A stretch of 37,028 nt of DNA from Alcaligenaceae bacterium (GCA_002737415.1 NSIQ01000011.1:2460-39487), one strand, 5' to 3'; shown: positions 22,712 through 30,396, counted from the stretch's first letter. Notes: generated by a model from the sequence alone, not told the origin. A program made the numbers and translations.

Positions 22712-23817
22712 CTGTAAAAACCATCAAGATGTTTGATTATCGGGATCAGTATCTTGATCTTGAAAAGGAAGTGCTCGGTGCGGTGCAACGCGTGCTGCGC
22801 TCGGGCGAATTGATTCTTGGATCAGAAGTTGAGAAATTTGAGTCAGGCTTTTCAGAATTTTTGGGTCATGGCACCCACAGTTTAGGCGTAGCCAATGGCA
22901 CGGATGCCTTAGTTATTTGTCTGATGGCGCTAGGCGTTGGGCCGGGTGATGAGGTCATCACGGTAGCGAATACCGCTGTACCAACTGTCAGCGCGATAAG
23001 GATGGTGAGGGCGACGCCAGTGTTTGCCGACGTGGACCCCGAAACCTCTCTAATGGACTTAAAGCTCGTACCAGAGCTCATCACGTCAAAAACCCGCGCG
23101 ATCATCCCTGTCCATTTGTTTGGCAATGCAGTCAATATGCCATTACTTTTAGACATCGCGCGACCCTACAATATCTCTGTTGTAGAAGATTGCGCGCAAG
23201 CTCACGGTACTCTGATCAATGGGCGCGCGGCTGGAACGTTTGGTCACGCGGCTGCATTTTCGTTTTATCCAACGAAGAACCTTGGTGCCTACGGTGATGG
23301 TGGGCTGTGCGCAACTGCAGATGCATCGCTCGCCAAAGAAATGCGGCGGATTCGTAAGTACGGTTTTGATGACCTGTATTACGCGGAACGCGAGGGAATT
23401 AACAGTCGACTCGACGAAGTACAGGCGGCAATCCTAAATATTAAACTCAGATACCTGCCCGCACAATTACAAAAACGACGAGCACTTGCTGAGGTATACA
23501 AGGCTGGCCTGCCCACCTCTCTGAGACACATGGCAGCGCCATCGAATATTGAGCATGCTTATCACCTGTTTGTGGTGCGCTCAAAGGAACGTGACGCCCT
23601 CAGGGCAGCGCTTGCCAGTCACAATATACAGACTGGCATTCACTATCCGTTCCCGATTCATCGAATGAGAGGCTACACATTTTTAGGCTATCAGGACCAA
23701 AGCTTGCCCATTACAGAGGCTCTTGCCAACGAGATCGTTTCTTTGCCTCTATATCCAGAATTACCTTTAGAAAGTGCTCATCGGGTACTCGATACACTGC
23801 ATGAAATCCTGGATTGA
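22708..23817 (+). CDS. DegT/DnrJ/EryC1-type sugar aminotransferase
   Basis: The 369-residue PLP enzyme starts with GTG in the 4-base overlap GTGA (an ATG seven codons on, at 22729, is the alternative). VANGTDAL (61-68) binds phosphate, EDCAQAHG with Asp161 contacts the pyridine nitrogen, and Lys190 in SFYPTKNLGAYGDGG is the Schiff-base lysine. RYLPAQLQKRRALAEVY and IHYPFPIH are typical of the FdtB/WecE/VioA group that makes 3- or 4-amino sugars from keto-sugar nucleotides. It follows the epimerase/dehydratase that could supply the keto sugar. Which amino sugar is made cannot be read from the sequence. It closes the three-gene operon. Confidence 0.88.
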   Translation: MTVKTIKMFDYRDQYLDLEKEVLGAVQRVLRSGELILGSEVEKFESGFSEFLGHGTHSLGVANGTDALVICLMALGVGPGDEVITVANTAVPTVSAIRMVRATPVFADVDPETSLMDLKLVPELITSKTRAIIPVHLFGNAVNMPLLLDIARPYNISVVEDCAQAHGTLINGRAAGTFGHAAAFSFYPTKNLGAYGDGGLCATADASLAKEMRRIRKYGFDDLYYAEREGINSRLDEVQAAILNIKLRYLPAQLQKRRALAEVYKAGLPTSLRHMAAPSNIEHAYHLFVVRSKERDALRAALASHNIQTGIHYPFPIHRMRGYTFLGYQDQSLPITEALANEIVSLPLYPELPLESAHRVLDTLHEILD

Positions 23818-23820
23818 AAC

Positions 23821-23836
23821 TCTTAAAATTTTAAGA
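23821..23836. repeat. 16-bp perfect palindrome after the aminotransferase gene
   Basis: TCTTAAAATTTTAAGA equals its own reverse complement and lies 3 bases after the aminotransferase stop. It has no G/C core, so it is a poor terminator. It could be a regulator site for the methyltransferase gene or simply A/T-rich chance. Confidence 0.35.
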
Positions 23837-23959
23837 TATTGGCACCAGAACCACCTGCGCATTAACTTTACAAGTACATTCAAGCACCATCAACCCTTTG
23901 CTATGATTTTTTTTGACGACGGTAAACTTTGTGGTTCAACGTAGTTGGGTGTTTAAGTC

Positions 23960-24715
23960 ATGATCGATAATCGTCGTGAGTATGAAGTGATGGCTGAAGT
24001 GGAGACCAATCACTGGTGGTACCGCATTCTGCATAGCCTCGTTTTGGAGAGCATCGAACGCGAACTAATGTCACCGAACATCCATGTATTAGACGCAGGT
24101 TGTGGAACTGGCGGACTCATACATAGTCTCAAAGCGGCTGGCTATCGACAGGTCAAGGGATTTGACCTTTCTCCAATTGCGGTCGACATTTGTCAAAAGA
24201 AAGGGCTTGATGTTCAATTAGGTAGCCTGAACGACATTGCAACGATACAAGCTCCCTCAAAGTTTGATGTCATTATCAGCAATGACACGCTCTACTATTT
24301 GTCTGCCGACCAACAGTTGGCCTTCCTTAAAAATGCCAACACGCGCTTGAACAGGGGCGGGCTTATTCTGATGAATATGCCCGCACTGGCGGCATTTCGC
24401 GGTACACATGACCGAGCTGTTGGAATTCTTCATCGCTTTAATCGGCTCGAGGTGAAGGAGCTTATTCAGTCAGCTGGTTTTGAAGCACTAACACTGCGCT
24501 ACTGGCCCCTCAGTCTATCGCCTGCTATTTTTGTTGTACGGGCATGGCAAAGACTCAAATACGACCCCGCCAGTTTAATCAAACCGTTGTCCGACCTGAA
24601 ATCTCACAGTGTTTTGCTCAACACCCTGCTTTATCGCTTAATTAGACTCGAAATACGCTTAGCCAGAAACACACCATTTGGTAGTTCTTTGTTTACTGTC
24701 CTTCGGCGAACTTAA
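23960..24715 (+). CDS. class I SAM-dependent methyltransferase
   Basis: The 251-residue protein has an N-terminal helix, NHWWYRILHSLVLESI, common to the UbiE/Coq5-like glycan-cluster methyltransferases. Motif I is VLDAGCGTGGLIHSL (43-57), the acidic end of the second strand lies in GFDLSPIAV, and FDVIISNDTLYYL follows. The C-terminal half has a hydrophobic, basic region (PLSLSPAIFVVRAWQRL). It probably methylates a sugar or lipid-linked glycan, to judge by the neighbouring glycan genes. A 142-base gap separates it from the aminotransferase, so it may have its own promoter. It faces the GT-C gene tail to tail. Confidence 0.8.
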   Translation: MIDNRREYEVMAEVETNHWWYRILHSLVLESIERELMSPNIHVLDAGCGTGGLIHSLKAAGYRQVKGFDLSPIAVDICQKKGLDVQLGSLNDIATIQAPSKFDVIISNDTLYYLSADQQLAFLKNANTRLNRGGLILMNMPALAAFRGTHDRAVGILHRFNRLEVKELIQSAGFEALTLRYWPLSLSPAIFVVRAWQRLKYDPASLIKPLSDLKSHSVLLNTLLYRLIRLEIRLARNTPFGSSLFTVLRRT

Positions 24716-24840
24716 TGGTCAGAACAGCGGTACACAGCATTTTTGATGATTGATAGAAATTAAGCTCTTATTTTTATTTATAAACTTCATCGTGCCTAAT
24801 GACTAGAGAGCCGGAATCATTTGCGACCAAACGGTGTTGC

Positions 24841-26457
24841 TCAACGAAGTGCGTCTGCGGACATGCAGCAATAGCGACCAAACTCTATTGCTCGCGAACG
24901 GTCCGCTTCTGGAATGTTAGCGCAAAGGGCGACTAGGCCCTGGACGCGACGCTTTCGAAACGTTTCGCGAACATTAGACTCCGCGGCCCACCAACCAGCC
25001 GCATAATCAAGAAAAATCGGCTGCTCATGGGCCCAAAACGCTTGATAGGTGTCTTTATCCAATACCAGGCGTTGCGCGCTGCCTTCGATACCACACTCCT
25101 TTCTGGCAAAGTCGCGCAAGCCTTGGTTTTGGCGGTCAACCATCTCCACTTGCTGCAAACGAGCTTGGCGCCAACCCGGCACAAACTCACCGAACCTTTC
25201 TTCACGCAAAATACCCGAGAGTAGTGCCACAACCATCAGCACGGCAATTATTATGCGAACACGCCCACGGCTTGATTCACTGACCGGCCGACCAAAACTA
25301 AAAATTGCGAGTAATAACACCAGCGGCCATACGATTGAAACTTCATAAAAGTTCTTTTGCGTTTGCAACACAACGATAGAAGCTAGTGAGAGCAAGATTG
25401 AGAAGAACAGCAAGAGGTCAACGCGTCCTCTTGGTCTTCTGTCAAAAAACCAGTTTGAAGCGATAACCAGCACAGCGACTAAAAGGGGTATCCATAAAAG
25501 AATGTTCGCCACTGAACTAGCCTGTGTACTAATCACTCCACCCTTCCTCGCAGGTAGCCAATCCACAACGTATTGCTCTTGAAAATTAAGACTTCTGACG
25601 TAAGCACCAAAATCAAGAGCGTTACTCCAGCCTTGTTGAATAAATGTTAAGGGCTTGGATAATAGAACATCTGGTTTGAGCGTAAGCCCACTAAGAGTTG
25701 ACATCAATCCAGGAAACTCTGGGCATGTCGTTCGTAGCTGCCAGACTTGTGAGGTGTCGTAGGCAGTCCACCCAAGAACTAATCCTAGCAGGACTAGCAA
25801 GGGCCATGATTTCAATTGTCGCCAAGCCAGCACCAGTAAAACGGGAAATAAAAACATGCCCTTGGGGTGAATCCCCGCTAAAAGCATTGCCACCAGAGCA
25901 AAGCTTAAGACCACCAGAAGGCCAATTAGCCAACTCAAACGATTTGCAGGTGCCCTATACAAAGTCACCAAAAGACTGAGTGTTAGTAAAAGCAAAAGGG
26001 GCTGCTCGGGCCGTGCGTAAACCAAAAGAAACGGCAGTACGCCAACTGACAAAAACGCACTGACTGCTAGGAATGCGTCAATCACTCTAAGGCCAGTGCG
26101 GTGTTTCAGCAAACAAGTCCAGAGCGTTAGTAAAACCAAAAAGAAGAACCAGCCGTGAACACGAAGACGCCAAGGATGACCGGCATCCTCATAAAGCCAT
26201 GAATTAATTGACATAGCAGGGTACCAAGTCAAGGGTGCATCGATCCACTGACCTTCACTGCATTGCGCAAATATATAAACGAGCTTGCCGTGGTCGGTTT
26301 CAAGCCGAGCAATCATCAGCTTCCAAAAAATCTCATCTGTGTATACCGGGAAATAAAAAACTATCCACAGCGTCAACAGAAATGACAAGACGAAAGCAAG
26401 CGTGAGCAGAGCATAGAGACTGCGTGGTAAATATCTAAGTAACGATTGAGGCTGCAT
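24841..26457 (-). CDS. GT-C/GT39-like polytopic membrane glycosyltransferase
   Basis: The 538-residue protein has about eleven hydrophobic segments. The first is LYALLTLAFVLSFLLTLWIVFYF, followed by a loop with YTDEIFWK, the DE pair that marks GT-C enzymes using lipid-phosphate sugars; long periplasmic loops and a soluble C-terminal tail follow. ArnT and related transferases have this form and receive the product of ArnC-type GT2 enzymes. Together with the GT2 at 20765 this suggests a two-step route from undecaprenyl-phosphate sugar to an outer glycan or lipid A. The exact acceptor is unknown. Convergent with the methyltransferase gene, it has its promoter somewhere upstream of 26457. Confidence 0.7.
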   Translation of the reverse strand: MQPQSLLRYLPRSLYALLTLAFVLSFLLTLWIVFYFPVYTDEIFWKLMIARLETDHGKLVYIFAQCSEGQWIDAPLTWYPAMSINSWLYEDAGHPWRLRVHGWFFFLVLLTLWTCLLKHRTGLRVIDAFLAVSAFLSVGVLPFLLVYARPEQPLLLLLTLSLLVTLYRAPANRLSWLIGLLVVLSFALVAMLLAGIHPKGMFLFPVLLVLAWRQLKSWPLLVLLGLVLGWTAYDTSQVWQLRTTCPEFPGLMSTLSGLTLKPDVLLSKPLTFIQQGWSNALDFGAYVRSLNFQEQYVVDWLPARKGGVISTQASSVANILLWIPLLVAVLVIASNWFFDRRPRGRVDLLLFFSILLSLASIVVLQTQKNFYEVSIVWPLVLLLAIFSFGRPVSESSRGRVRIIIAVLMVVALLSGILREERFGEFVPGWRQARLQQVEMVDRQNQGLRDFARKECGIEGSAQRLVLDKDTYQAFWAHEQPIFLDYAAGWWAAESNVRETFRKRRVQGLVALCANIPEADRSRAIEFGRYCCMSADALR

Positions 26458-26976
26458 GTCGTTTTCGCGTTTATCGTTCTATTAATAGAATCATATCGGA
26501 GCCTGTTGAAGCCAGTGTCAATAATTGGCGTGTAGCTGTGGCATTCCGCACGCGCAACGACTGTCAACACGGCCGATACCCAGCTTAATAATAAAGACAA
26601 ATAACTCCAAAGGACTTTTCGCTGAGTGATGGGACCACACGAGCAGGTCAATGCTCAGACTGAAAAGCACGACAAACTGCCGCACGTTTATACGTGTGAC
26701 TCAGTGCGCAGTCTAAAAAGCGAAACAAACCCCTCATTTAAAAAACCAAAAAATAAAGACGCTGTGTCACCTAATGAGTCACTGACTGAGTGGCGTCAAC
26801 AGAATGTATCCTAAGGCTCACCAAATAACCCCTCGAAGGCGCCACTTAGCCGCGCGACTGCACAAAAAAAATAAATACCCGCCCGATTCTTCTAGGAAAA
26901 CATAAGGGGGTATTTCTATAGATTACCCCACCAGTTCCGCGATCGCTTTCGAGGTCCCCGGTGGGGACGCTGTTTG

Positions 26977-27073
26977 AGCAAAATACAGTGCATAGCTCAG
27001 CGCAACGAAGCCGTCGATTTACGGGGGTGGGGGTACGGTGGGGTGTCGGTTGGCTGAAATCGACAAGGGGTGG
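26977..27073 (+). repeat. 97-bp dispersed repeat, copy B
   Basis: This segment runs from AGCAAAATACAGTGCATAG to ACAAGGGGTGG and matches 28060-28156 at about 84 of 97 positions with no gap. Inside it, TGGGGGTACGG (27028-27038) and TGGGGTGTCGG (27039-27049) form an 11-bp tandem. The equal length and sharp ends of both copies suggest that a unit was duplicated or inserted, rather than convergent low complexity. Confidence 0.8.
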
Positions 27074-27103
27074 TGACCTGCCCCGGACCATCATCTGAAC
27101 CTG

Positions 27104-27136
27104 AAAAAGCCCCTGCCATCGCGCTGGGTTTTTTGC
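27104..27136 (+). terminator. probable intrinsic terminator
   Basis: AAAAAGCCC (27104-27112) pairs with GGGTTTTTT (27126-27134) through one G-T wobble, leaving a T-rich 3' side that continues GCTTTTG. The tail TTTTTTGCTTTTG is the same as in both 93-bp repeats. No gene upstream on this strand feeds it. Confidence 0.45.
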
Positions 27137-27219
27137 TTTTGTGGCAAGCACCACTTCTTTAAAACTATTGCACGTACACTAAATAGGATGCGTATTAACC
27201 ATATTTCGGGGGGGCTTTA

Positions 27220-27810
27220 ATGAAATGGTTTCTGCTGATCGTATCGACAGCTTTAATGGTAGCGAACGCCCACAGCTTTGAAATACTGGCTCTTGGCACA
27301 AGCAACACCAATTGCCAAGCAGGTGGTCATGCCTACACAAATACCTTGAATGAGCAATTGTCTGCCCAAGGAATAAAGGCGAGCGTGATCAACGCGGGAG
27401 TGAATGGCGATAAGCCAACGTTTATGTTGAGTCGTCTTGAGCAGGCCTTGAAAAGTTATCCAAACATTAAATTGGTTCTATTCGAGCCAGGGCCAAATGA
27501 GCAAAGAAAACGCTTCAACGTGGAATATACGGAAAAAATATTATCCTATCTTCAAGACATAAAAATGCCAACTATCTACTCTTCGACTGGAGCGGCTCAA
27601 ACAAGAGAAGAGGCCAAGATGACTGCCCAAAAATACGGAGCCTACTATTACGGGCATTGGGGCAGAGACGTTCCGAGGGATAAAGAGCATTACACCTTTG
27701 ACGGGGTGAATAGCGCCTCTGGACATATGAACAAAACGGGTTGCACGCTGTGGGCCAAAAACACACATCCGTTAATTCTTCAGGTGATTAAAGATAAAAA
27801 CATCAATTAA
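27220..27810 (+). CDS. secreted SGNH/GDSL-like hydrolase
   Basis: The 196-residue precursor has a short signal peptide (MKWFLLIVSTALMVANAHS). Block I reads EILALGTSNTNC, where GDS is replaced by GTS but the serine nucleophile is kept. Block II is NAGVNGD, block III is FEPGPNEQ in place of GxND, and the C-terminal GHMNKTGCTLWAKN resembles the DxxHxNxxG block V with the histidine. The arrangement fits a periplasmic SGNH esterase or acyl-hydrolase. Cysteines near the nucleophile (C32) and in block V (KTGC) could form a disulfide. It stands alone between repeats B and C, so it is probably cargo of the island. GGGGGG precedes the ATG as an unusual ribosome binding site. Confidence 0.65.
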   Translation: MKWFLLIVSTALMVANAHSFEILALGTSNTNCQAGGHAYTNTLNEQLSAQGIKASVINAGVNGDKPTFMLSRLEQALKSYPNIKLVLFEPGPNEQRKRFNVEYTEKILSYLQDIKMPTIYSSTGAAQTREEAKMTAQKYGAYYYGHWGRDVPRDKEHYTFDGVNSASGHMNKTGCTLWAKNTHPLILQVIKDKNIN

Positions 27811-28059
27811 GATCTGGTCCGCTCAGGCCCCGTTCGATTCCGCCCTGGCTTGGGTACTCAACCTTGGAGTCTGCTCTGAATATTGGACTTGATGAAGTCG
27901 TCGTACAGGATGTCTTTGATGGTGCACTGGAACTGGCTGCCGCTAGTGGGCAGTGGTGTGCATACACTGAATACTAAGATTGTGGACCGGTATGATCTAT
28001 AGCCACTTGGGTTCTAGCCACATTCGGGTGGCTTTTTAACGCCTGAGCAGCATCGTATA
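27811..28059. other. short relic coding stretch and terminator
   Basis: A plus-strand frame ending in TAA 27975-27977 encodes PWLGYSTLESALNIGL and DEVVVQDVFDGALELAAA, then SGQWCAYTEY. It lacks a start codon with ribosome binding site and probably is the 3' end of a lost gene. It is followed by the hairpin at 28016. Nothing else is seen. Confidence 0.3.
28016..28037 (+). terminator. intrinsic terminator, plus strand
   Basis: AGCCAC (28016-28021) and GTGGCT (28028-28033) form a 6-bp stem with a 6-base loop, followed by five T. It would end transcripts from the SGNH gene or from the relic frame just upstream. Confidence 0.65.
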
Positions 28060-28156
28060 AGCAAAATACAGTGCATAGGTCTGAACAATAAAGCCGTCGA
28101 TTTACGGGGTTGAGTGTACGGTGGTGTGCCGGTTGGCTCAAATCCACAAGGGGTGG
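28060..28156 (+). repeat. 97-bp dispersed repeat, copy C
   Basis: It is the partner of 26977-27073, in the same orientation, with 13 differences. The 11-bp tandem is TGAGTGTACGG (28111-28121) and TGGTGTGCCGG (28122-28132). Right after it, the sequence AAGGGTGGTTAAGC and CCGGTCCG resembles segment A at 20146-20216, so the two repeat types join here. The copy lies about 220 bases from the 3' end of the tRNA-Ser gene. Confidence 0.8.
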
Positions 28157-28310
28157 AGTGTCGCTGGAAAGAAATAAGGGTGGTTAAGCTCTGCCGGTCC
28201 GTATGCTTCGTACAGATAAGTGCCCCTCTGCGCTGAGGCCCGACACCACCACAGTCACCAACCTACGGCCAAGTCAGCATCGCTTGATTACGGATGCCTA
28301 AGTAACGTGT

Positions 28311-28332
28311 GTGGGGAAAACCGTGGGGAAAA
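28311..28332 (+). repeat. tandem GTGGGGAAAA motif, 12-bp spacing, beside tRNA-Ser
   Basis: GTGGGGAAAA is at 28311-28320 and again at 28323-28332, adjoining the tRNA terminator. Repeats of this kind next to a tRNA 3' end are commonly arm-type sites of an integrase that uses the tRNA as attachment site. No integrase gene is in the window. Confidence 0.45.
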
Positions 28333-28356
28333 AACAAAAAGCACCCGAAGGTGCTT
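28327..28356 (-). terminator. intrinsic terminator of tRNA-Ser
   Basis: On the minus strand AAGCACC-TTCG-GGTGCTT (28356-28339) forms a 7-bp stem with a stable tetraloop, followed by TTTGTTTTTT. It begins 17 bases after the tRNA 3' end, so it should end the tRNA transcript. Confidence 0.85.
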
Positions 28357-28372
28357 GATTTGCTTGACTTCT

Positions 28373-28463
28373 TGGCGGACAGAGGGGGATTCGAACCCCC
28401 GATACGCTATGAACGTATACACGCTTTCCAGGCGTGCGCCTTCAACCGCTCGGCCACCTGTCC
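28373..28463 (-). tRNA. tRNA-Ser (anticodon GGA)
   Basis: The 91-base gene folds as a class II tRNA. The acceptor GGACAGG pairs with TCTGTCC, followed by discriminator G and encoded CCA. The D region is TGGCCGAGCGGTTGAAGGC, the anticodon stem CACGC/GCGTG has loop CTGGAAA, giving anticodon GGA (serine, UCC/UCU). A long variable arm TATACG/CGTATC and the T arm GGGGGTTCGAATCCCCC complete it. The 3' end faces the accessory zone, the usual position for an integration target. It is followed by its own terminator. Confidence 0.95.
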
Positions 28464-28541
28464 GCTGTAACAAGCCCCGCATTCTAACAGAGGCACTTGC
28501 GCCACCCCGCTTGAACCATGCCTCTGCAATCAAGGTCGCCG

Positions 28542-29174
28542 ATGCCTATACTATCGGCCATGTCAACCAGCCCGCTCACCCCAACGCCCCCGGCCTTGCC
28601 AACGCCAACCCCCACTCTCGGGCTGCTTTTTATTCTGTTCGCCAAAATTGGCGCAACCAGTTTTGGTGGAGGCATCTCAGGCTGGATGTACCGTGACTTT
28701 GTCGATCGCTATCACTTTTTGACCGAAGACGAGTTTATGAGTGCGCTCACGATCAGTCAGATTTTGCCCGGGCCCAATGTGGCCAACTTAGCCCTGCATA
28801 TCGGCCACAAACTGCGTGGCGGTCTGGGCGGACTGGTATCGGTCATGGCTTTAATCGTGCCCCCAATGATCTTGGCAGTGCTGCTCAGTATTGTCTTGCT
28901 TGATTTGGGTTCAATCACTTGGATCCACGATTTTCTTGAAGGCTTGGCCGCAAGTGCGATGGGCCTCACGGCGTCAATTGGGATACGCGGGCTCAAACGC
29001 TCATATCGCTTAGGCTTATGGCCACTCGCGCTTAGTATTTCAGTTTTTATCGCACTTTTTTTATTAAAACTCCCGCTGGTACCGGTCATTTTGGGCCTGG
29101 CGCTTGTTGGGTTGGTGTTTGCCAATATTCATCAAAAGCGTATCGGCTCTAAACCGACAAGGCCGCGTGCCTGA
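28542..29174 (+). CDS. chromate transporter, N-terminal half (short CHR protein)
   Basis: The protein (about 210 residues from ATG 28542, AAGG 6 bases upstream; an ATG at 28518 is the longer alternative) has the CHR-domain start FAKIGATSFGGGISGWMYRDFVD, then FMSALTISQILPGPNVANLAL and GLGGLVSVMALIVPPMILAVL, all typical of ChrA. Several membrane helices follow. ChrA proteins export chromate or related oxyanions; short CHR proteins work as a pair of half-length units. Its stop overlaps the start of the next gene by one base (TGATG), so both halves are made together. Confidence 0.88.
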   Translation: MPILSAMSTSPLTPTPPALPTPTPTLGLLFILFAKIGATSFGGGISGWMYRDFVDRYHFLTEDEFMSALTISQILPGPNVANLALHIGHKLRGGLGGLVSVMALIVPPMILAVLLSIVLLDLGSITWIHDFLEGLAASAMGLTASIGIRGLKRSYRLGLWPLALSISVFIALFLLKLPLVPVILGLALVGLVFANIHQKRIGSKPTRPRA

Positions 29175-29713
29175 TGAAAACCTCAAACATTTATCTGGAT
29201 TTGTTTGTTGTCTTTGCGCCCCTATCCCTAATCTCGGTAGGCGGTGGGCAAAGTGTCGTGGGCGATATGCATCTGCAGGCAGTCGACATCTATCACTGGC
29301 TCACGCACGCTCAATTTATCGATTTGTTTGCGATCTCGCGCGCGGCGCCTGGCCCAGGCGCCTTGTTGGCAACCTTAATTGGCTGGCAAGTCAGCGGCTG
29401 GCAAGGTGCCTTGGTCGCCTCTTTTGCATTGTTTGGGCCTTCAACCATCTTGGCATATTTTGTCACGCGCGCCTGGCATAAAAGTCATGACAGACCCTGG
29501 ACAACAATCGTGCAAAACGCCCTCGCCCCCTTAGCTTCGGGGCTGTTGCTGACCAGCGCAATCATCATCCTGCGCTCAACCTCGGGTGGCGTCACGCCTT
29601 GGTTAATCGCAGCTGTATCTGCTGGGATATTTTGGCGTTTTAAAACAATCAACCCACTGCCCGTGCTTTGCGTGGGCGGACTGGTGTTGGTGCTTGCTCG
29701 ATTATGGTTTTAA
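29174..29713 (+). CDS. chromate transporter, C-terminal half (short CHR protein)
   Basis: The 179-residue membrane protein has FVVFAPLSLISVGGGQSVVGDM, then FIDLFAISRAAPGPGALLATLIGW and ALFGPSTILAYFVTRAW, the second CHR-domain type that is normally the C-terminal half of ChrA. It begins at the ATG overlapping the upstream stop, with no separate promoter. The pair is expected to form one heterodimeric transporter with opposite topologies. It lies directly upstream of, and convergent to, ribE. Confidence 0.88.
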   Translation: MKTSNIYLDLFVVFAPLSLISVGGGQSVVGDMHLQAVDIYHWLTHAQFIDLFAISRAAPGPGALLATLIGWQVSGWQGALVASFALFGPSTILAYFVTRAWHKSHDRPWTTIVQNALAPLASGLLLTSAIIILRSTSGGVTPWLIAAVSAGIFWRFKTINPLPVLCVGGLVLVLARLWF

Positions 29714-29777
29714 CTGACGCAATAAACTTTAGCGACAAATAAAGTCTCGTGATTAACGGTTTCGCAACCTATCCTAA

Positions 29778-30395
29778 CTATTTCGACAACGACAACATCC
29801 GCTGCACATAGCGCGCGATCGTATCCACTTCAAGATTAACGCGTTGACCCACCTTTAAATGTTGCAAGGTGGTCACGGCAATCGTATGCGGGATCAAATT
29901 AATACTAAAGCGGGTGCCACCCGCTACATCGTCTACACGATTCACAGTTAGGCTCACGCCATTCACGGTGATCGATCCCTTGTAGGCTAAAAAGGCTGCG
30001 AGCGCGGCGGGCGCTTGAACGACAAGCTCCCACGACTCACCCACGGGCTCAAACTTCACCACTTCGCCCAAGCCATCCACATGACCCGAAACCAAATGCC
30101 CACCGATCTGATCGCCAATGCGCAAGGATTTTTCTAAGTTCACAGGGCCTAACGCGTCAAGTCCCATCGTCAGGCGCAGGCTTTCGCGCGAAACATCAAC
30201 CGAGAAACCATCAGCGTGTTTGGACACCACCGTCATGCACGCGCCTTGAATCGCGATTGAATCCCCAAGGCCCACGTCAGCTAACGGTAAACCGCCCGCG
30301 TAAATCTTGATATGCACGCCCGTCTCAGCCTTGTCGCCCGCAAAGGGTTCGATACTCTGAATTTGACCAACGGCTGCGACGATTCCAGTAAACAT
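29778..30395 (-). CDS. ribE: riboflavin synthase alpha chain
   Basis: The 205-residue enzyme begins MFTGIVAAVGQI, the typical start of riboflavin synthase. It has two lumazine-synthase-product binding repeats: VGLGDSIAIQGACMTVV with SVDVSRESL, and KGSITVNGVSLTVN with FSINLIPHT. It joins two 6,7-dimethyl-8-ribityllumazine molecules into riboflavin and a pyrimidine. The gene starts 1 base after the ribD stop and is the last of the glyA-nrdR-ribD-ribE group. No FMN riboswitch is seen ahead of it; control would come from further upstream. Confidence 0.95.
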   Translation of the reverse strand: MFTGIVAAVGQIQSIEPFAGDKAETGVHIKIYAGGLPLADVGLGDSIAIQGACMTVVSKHADGFSVDVSRESLRLTMGLDALGPVNLEKSLRIGDQIGGHLVSGHVDGLGEVVKFEPVGESWELVVQAPAALAAFLAYKGSITVNGVSLTVNRVDDVAGGTRFSINLIPHTIAVTTLQHLKVGQRVNLEVDTIARYVQRMLSLSK

Positions 30396-30396
30396 C

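Larger units (their letters stand above)
26458..27219. other. gene-free region with inverted repeats and a terminator
   Basis: I see no convincing gene. A 62-codon frame (26626-26814, start GTG, ending TEWRQQNVS) lacks a family match and is left uncalled. Structures visible: an 8-bp inverted repeat AAATACCC (26873-26880) and GGGTATTT (26908-26915), whose right arm includes GGGGGTATTT; a tight hairpin GTCCCC-GGT-GGGGAC (26954-26968); the 97-bp repeat at 26977; and a terminator-like hairpin near 27104-27136. The stretch reads as element debris. Confidence 0.45.

Noticed and set aside
26626-26814. 62-codon frame ending TEWRQQNVS
   Set aside because: The GTG start is doubtful, no family is recognised and it lies in repeat-rich debris; the evidence is too weak to call a gene.
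26846-27154. 102-codon minus-strand frame across repeat B
   Set aside because: The product is proline- and arginine-rich from reading the G-rich repeat backwards, and no start signal or family is recognisable.
19948-28330. CRISPR array suspected from repeated G-rich units
   Set aside because: The units are tandem pairs without regular spacers, the copies are far apart, and no cas gene is present.
28220-28696. 158-codon plus-strand frame across the tRNA-Ser gene
   Set aside because: It reads antisense through the tRNA and into the chromate transporter gene in another frame.
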